The notes under the pieces were generated by a model, which searched no databases, was not told the DNA's origin, and was given only the letters and a program-made list of their open reading frames with translations. A DNA stretch of 64,000 nucleotides. Source: Kitasatospora cheerisanensis KCTC 2395. GTDB taxonomy: Bacteria; Actinomycetota; Actinomycetes; Streptomycetales; Streptomycetaceae. Shown piece by piece: positions 28,399-36,021 of the stretch; position 1 is the stretch's first letter, and every line of letters begins with the position of its first letter. The translations under genes were made by a program, and so were the position numbers. The stretch lies in assembly GCF_000696185.1 (NCBI RefSeq), contig NZ_KK853997.1, forward strand, positions 7,503,441 through 7,567,440, given 5' to 3'.

Positions 28399-29429
28399 CG
28401 GGAGGCCACCTTCCGGGCCAGCACCGCGAGCAGCGGGGCGCCGAGGAACGCGGTGACGATCCCGACCTCGATCTCGGACGGCCGCAGGACCAGCCGGCCC
28501 AGCACGTCGGCGGTCAGCAGCAGCACCGGACCGGCGATCAGGCAGCCCGGCACCAGCAGGCGGTGGTCGTTGCCCAGCAGCGGGCGCACCAGGTGCGGGG
28601 CCGCGAGTCCGACGAACGCCACCGGGCCCGCCACCGCGACCGAACCGGCCGCCAGCAGCACCACCGCCAGACCGCCCACCACCCGGATCCGGGCCACCGG
28701 CACGCCCAGCGCCTGCGCGGTCTCGTCGCCGAGCGCCAGCGCGTTGAGCGCGGGGGAGACCAGCAGCGCGAGCAGGACGCCGATCAGGATCAGCGGCAGC
28801 ACCTGGTACAGCGCGTCCAGGCTGCGGCCGCTGATCGAACCCGCCAGCCAGAACCGGGCCTCGTCCAGCGTCCGACGGTTCATCAGCATCAGCGCCGAGG
28901 TCCAGGAGGCCAGGACCGCGGACAGCACCGTGCCGCCCAGGGCGAGGCGCACCGGGTCGAGGTCGCCCGAGCGGCGGGCCATGCCGTACGCGAGCAGCGC
29001 GGCGCCCGCGGCGCCGGCGACCGCGAACCAGACGAACTCCAGCGGCCGGGACAGGCCCAGCGCGAAGATCGCGGTGACGACCGCGAAGCTCGCCCCCGCG
29101 TTGACGCCGAGCGTGGTCGGCGAGGCCAGCGGGTTGCGGGTCACGCCCTGGGCGACCGCGCCGGCCACGCCGAGGGCGGCGCCGACGGTCAGCCCGATGA
29201 CGGTCCGCGGCACGCGCAGGCCCACCACCACGTCGGCGTCGCCGCCCCGGACCGTTCCGGACAGGGCGTCAATCACCGTGGAGAGCGGGATCGATCGCGA
29301 TCCGAGGGCGAGGCTGAGCGCGGCGCAGAGCACCAGCACGCCGAGGCCGACAGCCAGCAGCAGAGGCCGCCGGACTGCCGGACGTCGAGGTGCCGGGGCC
29401 GTGGCCACCGGCGGTTCGGTTCTGAGCAC
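28395..29429 (-). CDS. FecCD-family permease 1, first gene of the siderophore operon
   Basis: 344 residues with about ten TM helices. Motifs are GLRVPRTVIGLTVGAALGVAGAV, QGVTRNPLASPTTLGVNAGASFAV and GPVAFVGLAAPHLVRPLLG, as in FepD/FecC iron-siderophore permeases. It pairs with permease 2 to form the heterodimeric membrane channel. The GTG start (29427-29429) is 11 bp from an iron box at 29440-29458, so iron repression of the whole nine-gene operon is expected. Confidence 0.93.
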   Translation of the reverse strand: MLRTEPPVATAPAPRRPAVRRPLLLAVGLGVLVLCAALSLALGSRSIPLSTVIDALSGTVRGGDADVVVGLRVPRTVIGLTVGAALGVAGAVAQGVTRNPLASPTTLGVNAGASFAVVTAIFALGLSRPLEFVWFAVAGAAGAALLAYGMARRSGDLDPVRLALGGTVLSAVLASWTSALMLMNRRTLDEARFWLAGSISGRSLDALYQVLPLILIGVLLALLVSPALNALALGDETAQALGVPVARIRVVGGLAVVLLAAGSVAVAGPVAFVGLAAPHLVRPLLGNDHRLLVPGCLIAGPVLLLTADVLGRLVLRPSEIEVGIVTAFLGAPLLAVLARKVASR

Positions 29430-29439
29430 AAGATTAAAG

Positions 29440-29458
29440 TCTGGTGAGGCTTACCTAA
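29440..29458. promoter_or_regulatory. Iron box 1 (DmdR1/IdeR-type)
   Basis: TCTGGTGAGGCTTACCTAA matches the DtxR-family consensus TTAGGTTAGGCTAACCTAA at 15 of 19 positions by eye. It lies between the divergent FecCD permease 1 and FhuF genes, 11 bp upstream of the permease start codon. Binding is inferred from this match. Confidence 0.75.
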
Positions 29459-29475
29459 ATTAGTCAAGCCGCCTG

Positions 29476-29494
29476 TAAGGTTTGGCTCACCTCA
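29476..29494. promoter_or_regulatory. Iron box 2 (DmdR1/IdeR-type)
   Basis: TAAGGTTTGGCTCACCTCA also matches the 19-bp consensus at 15 of 19 positions and lies 19 bp before the FhuF-type gene. With box 1 it gives each divergent transcript its own operator. Confidence 0.7.
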
Positions 29495-29512
29495 GTCACC
29501 CCGGGGGTCACC

Positions 29513-30280
29513 TTGCACCACCTGCCCGTCGGCCGTGCACGCACCGCCGACAGACTGGCCGATACGTACCGTCAACTCTACGCGATCTGCCCGGTGCTGA
29601 CGTTCACCCAGGTCGACGGCGCGCCGGCCGACGGCCGCCCGTGGATCCCCGCCGACCGGCTCGCCTCCTCCGTCGAGCAGCTCGTCGCGGGCGAGAGCGC
29701 CCGGATCCGGAGCCGGCACGGCATCACCCCGCGGCCGCACGTCGCCGCCTCCCGGCTGCTGCACCACTACCTGTGGACCAGCTCCCTGCTGATCGGCGGA
29801 GTCTGGTACCTGGAGCGGCAGGTGCCCGTCCTCCCCGCCCGCGACCTGTGGATCGCCGCCGACACCGGCGAGTTCGCGCTCCGCCCCGGCGAGTGGCGGC
29901 CCGGCGACGAGGCCGTGCTGCGCGAGGCCGTCGCCGCCCACGTCGGGCCCGTGCTCGCCGCCTTCCAGCCGTACGTCCGGCGCGGTCCCCGCGCCCTGTG
30001 GGGCATGGCCACCGACGACCTGCTCTCCGGCCTCTGGTACCTCGGCCGGACGCTCGGCGAGGAGGACCGGGCCGTCGCCGTCGCCACCGCCCTCGTCCCG
30101 GCGGACGCCGCACCCTGGACCGGCCCCGCCGGCTTCCGCCGCGCACACGGGGAGTGGACCCGCACCCGCGACGGCTGCTGCCTGTACTACGCCGTCGATC
30201 CGGCGAACCCGTGCGGAACCTGCCCGCGCCGAAGAGGAGTTGGACGGGAAGTGGACACCCTCGGCGCGTGCGGGGGATAG
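29513..30280 (+). CDS. FhuF-type (2Fe-2S) ferric-siderophore reductase
   Basis: 255 residues; a helical N-terminal domain (ASRLLHHYLWTSSLLIGGVWYLE) and a C-terminal Cys cluster with C-C-x10-C-x2-C spacing (DGCCLYY then PCGTCPRR), as in FhuF proteins, which bind a [2Fe-2S] cluster and reduce ferric siderophores in the cytoplasm. The start is TTG 29513 after a GGGGG stretch; another start slightly downstream is possible. About 18 residues after the Cys cluster are unlike the family and may indicate that the real stop is hidden by another indel. Divergent from the siderophore operon. Confidence 0.8.
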   Translation: MHHLPVGRARTADRLADTYRQLYAICPVLTFTQVDGAPADGRPWIPADRLASSVEQLVAGESARIRSRHGITPRPHVAASRLLHHYLWTSSLLIGGVWYLERQVPVLPARDLWIAADTGEFALRPGEWRPGDEAVLREAVAAHVGPVLAAFQPYVRRGPRALWGMATDDLLSGLWYLGRTLGEEDRAVAVATALVPADAAPWTGPAGFRRAHGEWTRTRDGCCLYYAVDPANPCGTCPRRRGVGREVDTLGACGG

Positions 30281-30303
30281 GCTGCGCGGGCATTCGGGGG
30301 TTC

Positions 30304-30900
30304 ATGCGAACGGGGTGGGGCGTGGAAGTTCTGCGGGGCAGCTACCGGGTGCACTTCGTCGCGGCATGGGTGCTGTGCGGCATCGAACTGCTCTGCCTGG
30401 CCGCGACCGCGCCCCCGCTGCGCTGGGTGGCGCCGGTGTGGCTGTGGGCGTCCACCTTCGGCGCGATCGTCCTGGTGGTGGCGGCGGCGCTGGCCCGGTC
30501 CTGGTCGGTGCCGTTCCTGCGCCGGGGCAGCGGCTTCGACCTGGTGCAGTACATGATGGTGCTGCCGCGCGGCCTGAAGATCTGCTACGTGGTCGTGGCC
30601 TGCCTGCTCGGCCTCGGCCTGGCGACCGCCGGCGGCGCGGAGGACGTCCACAAGGACTCCGCCGGCTACTACTGGACGAAGCGCGAAGCCGCCCACCGGG
30701 GCGGGCAGTTCGTCCGGGTGGACATCACCCGGGACGAGTGCGAGCGCCGGCGCGGCGCGCAGGTGCGGATCTTCACCGGCATTCCGGCCGTGTTCGCGCT
30801 GGTCGGCAGCTTCCTGGTGCTGGCCTCCGCCGAGACGGCCTACGGCACCGCCGTCACCGCCGCCCGCGCGGGGTCGGGCGCGCGACGGCGACGGGCCTGA
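30304..30900 (+). CDS. Four-TM membrane protein of unknown function
   Basis: 198 residues from ATG 30304; an in-frame GTG at 30322, after GGGTGGGG, is an equally good start. Four hydrophobic segments are evident (VHFVAAWVLCGIELLCLAA, LWASTFGAIVLVVAAAL, ICYVVVACLLGLGLATA, IPAVFALVGSFLVLASA) with a polar loop of about 50 residues between the third and fourth. The architecture is common among streptomycete hypothetical proteins. It follows the FhuF gene by 23 bp and could be co-transcribed. Confidence 0.6.
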   Translation: MRTGWGVEVLRGSYRVHFVAAWVLCGIELLCLAATAPPLRWVAPVWLWASTFGAIVLVVAAALARSWSVPFLRRGSGFDLVQYMMVLPRGLKICYVVVACLLGLGLATAGGAEDVHKDSAGYYWTKREAAHRGGQFVRVDITRDECERRRGAQVRIFTGIPAVFALVGSFLVLASAETAYGTAVTAARAGSGARRRRA

Positions 30901-30920
30901 GCCTGACGGGCACTCAGCCC
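30893..30920. terminator. Hairpin between convergent genes
   Basis: GGG(C)CTGAG pairs with CTCAGCCC around an 11-nt loop, with one bulged C. The stem overlaps the stop codons of both convergent genes (30900 on plus, 30914 on minus). Confidence 0.45.
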
Positions 30921-31666
30921 AGCCGGGGCCAGGCGAGCAGCACGGCGAGGACGGCCGGGTCGCCGGTGACGCGCACCGCCGAGGCCGGGCGGCGGCGGTG
31001 CAGGGTGAGGAGCAACTCGCTCGCCGGGGCGGCGAGTTCGAGGGAAACGGGATCGGTGTCCGGGTCGAGCGGCTTCGCGCCGTCGGCGGTGAGCTCCACC
31101 AGCCAGCTCGGGCCCTCGTCGGCGTGGAGCCGGATCCGGGCCGGCGGGTGCGGCCAAGCGCCGGCGGTGCCCCAGGAGAGCGTGAGGAACTCGTCGATGC
31201 CGTCGAGGGCCACCGCCCCGGGCACCGGAAGCGGTGCGCCGGCCGCGAGTTGGGCGTCGTAGGCGTGCACGGCGCTCTCCTGCACCTGGTGCCGGGCGAT
31301 CGCGCCGCTGTCGTTCGGGGCGCCGGTCTCCTGCCACCACGTCCAGCACGGGCGGTCCGGTCCGGCCTCCCGAAGTGCCGCCAGCAGCGCGGAGGTCGCC
31401 TCCGCCGAGCGGGCCAGCGCCTCGGCCGCCGAGAGCTCCCCGTCCGGCTCCGGCGGGGCCGGCACGAACTCGGCGCCGGCGATCACGGCGGCCGTCCAGA
31501 AGCGGTGCACGACGGTGAGGTGCGCGAGCAGGTCCGGCAGCCGCCAGTCCGGGCAGGTGGGGACGGTGGCCTCCGGGGCGGGCGCGGTGGCGACGGCGTG
31601 CCGCAGCGCCGCCGAACGCTCCTCGATCAGGTCCAGCAGGTCCGGAAAAGCAGGAGTGGTAGCCAT
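30914..31666 (-). CDS. Maleylpyruvate isomerase-family mycothiol-dependent protein (DinB-like)
   Basis: 250 residues. The N-terminal DinB-like four-helix domain has VPTCPDWRLPDLLAHLTVVHRFW (metal-ligand His) and HQVQESAVHAYDAQLA (His ligands in H-x3-E-x3-H-x-x-D), the typical metal/mycothiol site of the MDMPI family. A beta-rich C-terminal domain (ELLLTLHRRRPA, VRVTGDPAVLAVLLAWPRL) follows, as in most actinomycete members. It likely acts in mycothiol-dependent isomerisation or detoxification; substrate unknown. Confidence 0.88.
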   Translation of the reverse strand: MATTPAFPDLLDLIEERSAALRHAVATAPAPEATVPTCPDWRLPDLLAHLTVVHRFWTAAVIAGAEFVPAPPEPDGELSAAEALARSAEATSALLAALREAGPDRPCWTWWQETGAPNDSGAIARHQVQESAVHAYDAQLAAGAPLPVPGAVALDGIDEFLTLSWGTAGAWPHPPARIRLHADEGPSWLVELTADGAKPLDPDTDPVSLELAAPASELLLTLHRRRPASAVRVTGDPAVLAVLLAWPRLG

Positions 31667-32010
31667 GGCGTCTGCCTATCACGGGCGGACGGCGCGCCAC
31701 CGGGAATTGTCGCGGGACGTGCGCCGAGATGTCGGCCGCCGACCGCCCGCCGTCGGACCGGGGACCGCCTCGCGGACGCCGTGCGGCGCGGCACCGGGCT
31801 CGTCCGCGTGCCGCAGCGAACTCGCGCGCCGCATCCGGGTGTTCGAGGCGGACCGCCGCCCTGGCGTCGAGGAGATGGCCGCCCTGCCCGGCGCGTACGG
31901 CCTGCGTCGGCACGAGGCCGTCGCGGCGCGGGAGGGGAGAACGGGTCGGTGCGCTGCGCCCGTTCGGACTCCCGGGGCCGGCGCACGCTGAGCGCCGGGG
32001 CCGCTCGGGC
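31667..32010. other. 344-bp region with no recognised gene
   Basis: Lies between the divergently placed ends of the DinB-like gene (start 31666) and the phosphotransferase gene (stop 32011). A plus-strand frame ending near 31991 encodes a charged stretch (LARRIRVFEADRRPGVEEM, then GAYGLRRHEAV) that looks protein-like but has no clear start, ribosome-binding site or recognised family. It may be the remnant of a gene. Confidence 0.35.
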
Positions 32011-32909
32011 TCAGTGGTCCGCGAGGACGGCGCGCAGCCGGGTGAGGCACTCGGCGACGAACGCCGGGTCGGAGTGCCAGTAGTACGGGACGCCGCTGAT
32101 CGCCACGGCCACCGCCCAGCCGCAGGCCCGCTGCCAGACCTGCTCGTCGAGGCCGAGCGCGGCGCGGTAGGCGTGCCGGGCGGCGGCCGGCACGTCCCAC
32201 AGCGGGGCGTGCTCGGCGTCGGGGAAGCCGATCGACAGGCCGCCGAAGTCGATGACCGCGCACAGGCGGCCGTCGCGGACCAGCAGGTTGGACGGCTTCA
32301 GGTCGCCGTGCAGCCAGACCGCGGGGCCGGACGGGGCGGGCAGGGTGAGCGCCCGCTGCCAGATCGCCTCCAGCCGGTCGAGGTCCAGGTCGAGGCCGGG
32401 GAGGGCGCGGGCCTCCGCGAAGCGCTCGCGCACTCCGGCGTCGCAGGGCGCCAACTCGCCGCCCCGGTACCAGCGGAGGCCGTCGCGCTCGGCCTCGGGC
32501 GGCAGCGGGACGGCGTGCAGGCTGCGGACGGCGCCCGCCAGGTCGGCCCCGAACGCGGCCCAGTCGTCGACCGACCCGGGCCCGGGCACGGCGCCCTCGA
32601 TCCACCGGTACACCGACCACGGCAGCGGGAACCCGGCCCCGGGACGCCCTCGTGCACCGGCTCAGGCACGGCGCACGCCAACTGCGGTGCCAGGCGCGGC
32701 AGCCAGCGCTGCTCCTTGCGCACCGACTCGGCCGTGCCGGGGGTGCGCGGCAGCCGCACGAGCAGGTCGTCGCCCAGCCGGAACATCCGGTTGTCGGTGC
32801 CCGACCCGGCCTCCCGGACCGCCAACCCGGCCCACTCCGGGCGCTGTTCGGCCAGCAGGCGGCGGACCAGGGAGGCGTCGGTCGGGATCTCGTCCTCGTG
32901 CAGTGTCAT
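32011..32909 (-). CDS. Aminoglycoside phosphotransferase-like kinase, one frameshift as read
   Basis: About 299 residues. The N-lobe includes GSGTDNRMFRLGDDLLVRLPR. The catalytic loop is VWLHGDLKPSNLLV (H-G-D-x-K-x-x-N) and the metal motif is CAVIDFGGLSIGFP. The two halves are in different frames; one base added to the GGGG run near 32638 gives the standard GVPGAGFPLPWSVYRWIEG linker of APH enzymes. ATG 32909 fits the N-terminus. It probably phosphorylates a small molecule; antibiotic resistance cannot be inferred from the sequence. Confidence 0.82.
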
Positions 32910-32994
32910 GCCGCCACCCTTCCGCACCGATCGTCGCGGCGCGAACGAAATATTCGCGGGCACGGCGGGCGGCCCGCGAGTACCATCCCCGGCC

Positions 32995-33441
32995 GTGACA
33001 GACACCTGGGAGGCGGGCCGACTGATCGCGGACGGCTTCGAGTACGCGGTCGTCGAGCACGAGTGGTACGACGGCCCGCGGGCCGGCCTGGCGCCCGTCG
33101 ACGGGGAGTTGCACTACTTCCGGTGCTTCCGCTGGGACGACAGCGAGGAGCCGGACACCTACCACGTGTGGCCCGCGAGCGCGGCGGCCGCGCTGTGGGA
33201 ACGTGAGTGGTGGGCGATCTTCGCGGCCTGGAACGCCCGGAGCGAGGCCGGTGAGGACACCCCGCATCCCGACTCCGGCGGCGTCGACGCCCGGTACGAC
33301 GCGCTGGCGCGCCTGCTCGTCCCGCACCGTCAATGCCCGGACGGGGCGCGGCGGTTGATCGGTGAGCTGTACTTCGACGACGGCGACCGGTACCGCCGCG
33401 ACGGCACCGACTACTGGTTCCGGTGGCACCCCGTCGGCTGA
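32995..33441 (+). CDS. Hypothetical acidic protein, probably leaderless
   Basis: 148 residues from GTG 32995. It is rich in Trp, Asp and Tyr (FEYAVVEHEWYDGP, ELHYFRCFRWDD, REWWAIFAAWNARSE), with no signal peptide or membrane segment. A TACCAT -10-like element ends 8 nt before the GTG, so transcription probably starts at or next to the start codon. I do not recognise the family. It diverges from the phosphotransferase gene and ends in a 36-bp imperfect direct repeat shared with the following spacer. Confidence 0.6.
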   Translation: MTDTWEAGRLIADGFEYAVVEHEWYDGPRAGLAPVDGELHYFRCFRWDDSEEPDTYHVWPASAAAALWEREWWAIFAAWNARSEAGEDTPHPDSGGVDARYDALARLLVPHRQCPDGARRLIGELYFDDGDRYRRDGTDYWFRWHPVG

Positions 33442-33480
33442 CGGGCGCCCGCCGGGCGGTGGCACCCCGTCCGCCGACGG
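33421..33480 (+). repeat. Imperfect 36-bp direct repeat at the end of the gene
   Basis: The 24-bp core CGGTGGCACCCCGTC...GACGG at 33421-33444 recurs at 33457-33480 with two mismatches, a period of 36 bp. The first copy encodes the last residues (RWHPVG) and stop; the second is non-coding, so this is a small duplication of the gene's 3' end. Confidence 0.65.
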
Positions 33481-33489
33481 CCGGCCGTC
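33476..33489. terminator. 14-bp perfect palindrome between convergent genes
   Basis: GACGGCCGGCCGTC is perfectly self-complementary and overlaps the stop of the minus-strand carboxymuconolactone-decarboxylase-like gene. The lack of a loop makes terminator function uncertain; it could also be a protein-binding site. Confidence 0.3.
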
Positions 33490-33907
33490 AGGCGGGGAGG
33501 ACCGGGAGCAGGCCGCGCTCGGCGAAGACCTGCTTGGCGGCGAGGGTGGCGTTCAGGGCGCGCGGGAAGCCGCAGTAGACGGCGGAGTGCAGCAGGGCCT
33601 CGACGATCTGCTGGGGCGTCAGGCCGACGTTCAAGGCGGCGTTGACGTGCACCCGGAGCTGCGGCTCGCAGCCGCCCAGCGCGGTGAGCATGCCGAGGGT
33701 GACCAACTGGCGGTCGCGCGGCGCGAGTCCGGGACGGGAGTAGATCTCGCCGAAGCCCCAGGCGGCGACCTGGTGGGCGAGTTCGGGCGACACGTCGGAC
33801 AGCGCGGCGAGGACGTTCCGGCCGGCCTCGCCGTCGATCCGGCCGAGCACGTCGAGCCCGTGCTCGAAGCGCTCCCGGCGGGTGGTGGCGGTGTCGGTGG
33901 TGGTCAT
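33488..33907 (-). CDS. Carboxymuconolactone decarboxylase / AhpD-like family protein
   Basis: 139 residues; the CMD fold is recognisable from RDRQLVTLGMLTALGGCEPQLRVHVNAALNVGLTPQQIVEALLHSAVYCGFPRALNA. The H-x-N-A and E-A-L-L-H motifs are those of 4-carboxymuconolactone decarboxylases. No C-x-x-C pair is present, arguing against AhpD-type peroxidase activity. The adjacent divergent or convergent genes do not suggest a protocatechuate pathway, so the true reaction is unknown. Confidence 0.85.
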   Translation of the reverse strand: MTTTDTATTRRERFEHGLDVLGRIDGEAGRNVLAALSDVSPELAHQVAAWGFGEIYSRPGLAPRDRQLVTLGMLTALGGCEPQLRVHVNAALNVGLTPQQIVEALLHSAVYCGFPRALNATLAAKQVFAERGLLPVLPA

Positions 33908-34040
33908 CGGGCTCTCCCTCGTTCGGCGGTGCGGGGCAACGGGGGAGACGGTAGGAGTTGGAGCGCACTCGAAGGCAAACGGCCCGGCCCGCCCCGGTGG
34001 AGCCGGGGCGGGCCGGACGCGCGGCGCCGCCGACGGGGCG

Positions 34041-35050
34041 TCAGGGCTTCAGGATGAGCCGGATCGGGTTGCCCTGCTTGGTGTGCAGGCGCTCGACGGC
34101 CTCCGCAGCCTGCTCCAGCGGGAGGACCTCGCTGACCGAGCGGGAGAAGTCCAGCCGGCCGCCGGCGGCGAGCGAGATCAGCTGTGGGACGGCGGTCTCC
34201 TCCGAGCCGTAGTGGCCGAGGATCTGCTGCTGGAGGTAGGAGAACCGGACGCTGTTGGCGACCGTCAGCGGCTGGTCGGTCAGACCCACCAGGACCAGGC
34301 GCCCGTGCGCGCCGAGCACCGTCATCGCCTGCTCGCGGACGGCGGGCACCCCGGCGAAGTCGAAGGCGGCGGCCAGGCCGGCCCGCCGGTGGCGGCGCCG
34401 ATCTTCGCGGCCAGCTCCGGGTCCGCCGAGTCCAGCGCCAGGTCCGCGCCGAAGGCGAGGGCCCGCTCGCGGGCGGCGGGGGACGGGTCGACGGCGATCA
34501 CCGGGTTGGCGCCGATCGTGCGCAGCAGCTGCACGCCGTGCGCGCCCAGCCCGCCGACGCCCCAGACGCCGACCGGCTCGGCCGGCCGGACCTGGCCGGT
34601 GGTGGTGATGGCGCCCCACGGGGTGGAGACCGCGTCCGGAATGATCGAGCCCTGCTCGAACGGGATCGACTCGGGCAGCCGGATCAGGGTGTCCGTGCGG
34701 GCGAGCGCGAACTCGGCCCAGCCGCCGTCGTAGTCCACGCCGCGCGTCCAGGTGATCCCGTCGCGCTTCTCGCCGGCCTGCAGGACGACCCGGTCGCCGA
34801 CCTGCCAGGGGCCCGGCTCCGGCCCCAACTCTGCGACGGTGCCCGCCACTTCGTGGCCCAGTGTGACGCTCTCGCCGGGCAGGTACAGCGGCGTCAGCGA
34901 GCCGTCGATCAGGTGGACGTCCGACAGGCAGACGCCCGCCGCCTCGACCTTGACCAGCACCTGGCCGGCGCCGGGGACGGGACGCTCCACCTCCTCCACG
35001 CTCAGCTTGCGGGTGGGCAGGTGCAGACGGACGGCACGCATCCGGGCCAT
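34041..35050 (-). CDS. Zinc-dependent NAD(P) alcohol dehydrogenase, one frameshift as read
   Basis: About 336 residues. It has the MDR catalytic-domain motifs (AAGVCLSDVHLIDG with the zinc Cys, LGHEVAGTVAELGP with GHE), then VGVWGVGGLGAHGVQLLR (GxGxxG) for NAD(P). The usual structural-zinc cysteine cluster is absent in the region around GEKRDG. The first and last thirds are in different frames; one base near 34377 rejoins ATGGPG to LAAAFDFAGVPAVREQA. ATG 35048-35050 is the start. Transcribed away from a TetR gene, with two matching operators between them. Confidence 0.82.
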
Positions 35051-35121
35051 GGTCGATCCTCTCCGGCCGACGGCGGACTGTCGGCGGCCTCGTTGCCGCA
35101 ACGCCCCGCCGATGGTCTATC

Positions 35122-35135
35122 GCAAGGCGACTTGC
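35122..35135. promoter_or_regulatory. TetR-type operator site 1 (ADH/TetR intergenic)
   Basis: GCAAG-GCGA-CTTGC, an inverted repeat with perfect 5-bp arms, in the 145-bp spacer between the divergent ADH and TetR genes. A very similar site is at 35168-35181. Confidence 0.55.
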
Positions 35136-35167
35136 ATTGCCGAGGCTACGTCGCGCTCCACGCCAAT

Positions 35168-35181
35168 GCAAGGAGGCCTGC
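35168..35181. promoter_or_regulatory. TetR-type operator site 2 (ADH/TetR intergenic)
   Basis: GCAAG-GAGG-CCTGC, the second copy of the GCAAG-N4-CnTGC element, 46 bp from the first. Its right end lies 2 nt before the likely -10 (TAGGCT) of the leaderless TetR gene, so binding would block that promoter. Confidence 0.55.
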
Positions 35182-35195
35182 GTTAGGCTTCGGGC

Positions 35196-35879
35196 GTGTC
35201 GAGAGCAGACAGGTCGAAGCCGGGGCCGCGCCGCTCGGAGCCCCGCCCGCAGGGCGCGGAGCCCGGAGCGAACGAGCCGGAGGGGCGCGGCGCGCCGCCC
35301 GGCAGCGGGGCGCCCGCCCCGCTGCGCCGCCGGGGCGCGGCGATGCGGCGCGCCGTGCTCGACGCCACCGTGCGCCTGCTCGCCGAGGGCGGACTGGAGG
35401 CCGCCAGCGTGTCGGCGGTGGCCGCGGCCGCCGGCGTCCACGAGACGTCCGTGTACCGCAACTGGGGCACCCGGGAGCAACTGCTCCGCGAGGCGCTCGC
35501 CGACTACACCGACCACGCACTGCCGCTGCCCGACACCGGCAGCCTGCGCGAGGACCTGCGCCAACTCCTCACCGCCCTCGGCGCGTTCCTCGCCACCCCG
35601 GAGGGCCCCGCACTGCTGCACCTGAGCATCGCGCCCGCCACCGCCGAGACCCGAAGCGGCCGCGACGCCTACTGGGCCGACCGCCTGGAGCGCGCCGAGG
35701 TGCTGCTGCGCCGGGCCGCCGAACGCGGCGAGATCCGCGCGGACGCCGACCCCCGGGCCGCCGTCGAGGCGCTGATGAGCCCGCTGTTCGCCCGCCACCT
35801 GCTGCTCGGCGAACCCGTCACCCCCGAGTTCCTGTCCGCCCTGGTCGACCTGCTGGTGGACGGTCTGGCCCCGCGCTGA
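35196..35879 (+). CDS. TetR-family transcriptional regulator
   Basis: 227 residues from GTG 35196. A basic, Pro-rich N-terminal tail of about 45 residues precedes the HTH: RRGAAMRRAVLDATVRLLAEGGLEAASVSAVAAAAGVHETSVYRNWGTREQLL. The ligand-binding half has a TetR_C-type helical sequence ending FLSALVDLLVDGL. The -10-like TAGGCT lies 6 nt upstream of the GTG, suggesting a leaderless transcript. Divergent placement and paired operators indicate that it controls itself and the alcohol dehydrogenase. Confidence 0.9.
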   Translation: MSRADRSKPGPRRSEPRPQGAEPGANEPEGRGAPPGSGAPAPLRRRGAAMRRAVLDATVRLLAEGGLEAASVSAVAAAAGVHETSVYRNWGTREQLLREALADYTDHALPLPDTGSLREDLRQLLTALGAFLATPEGPALLHLSIAPATAETRSGRDAYWADRLERAEVLLRRAAERGEIRADADPRAAVEALMSPLFARHLLLGEPVTPEFLSALVDLLVDGLAPR

Positions 35880-36021
35880 CCCGCCGTCGGCAGAGCGCCC
35901 CCGTCCACGAAGCACAAGACCCGGACCCCCTTCCGGTTTCCCCCCGCCCCGGGATACCTCTTGAAGGAGCGGGCCGCGACGGCCCGGTGACGATCCGTTA
36001 CCGACTTCCGGGGGCAGTGTC

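Noticed and set aside
18350..29429. Desferrioxamine (des) or staphyloferrin cluster
   Set aside because: The gene set lacks the lysine monooxygenase and acyltransferase of des clusters, and the ATP-grasp ligase is not part of staphyloferrin pathways; naming it would be unsupported.
31667..32010. Small protein gene on the plus strand ending near 31991
   Set aside because: Some protein-like sequence is visible, but there is no start signal, no ribosome-binding site and no recognised family.
32011..32909. Aminoglycoside resistance gene
   Set aside because: The kinase fold is clear, but the substrate cannot be read from the sequence and many homologues act on other compounds.
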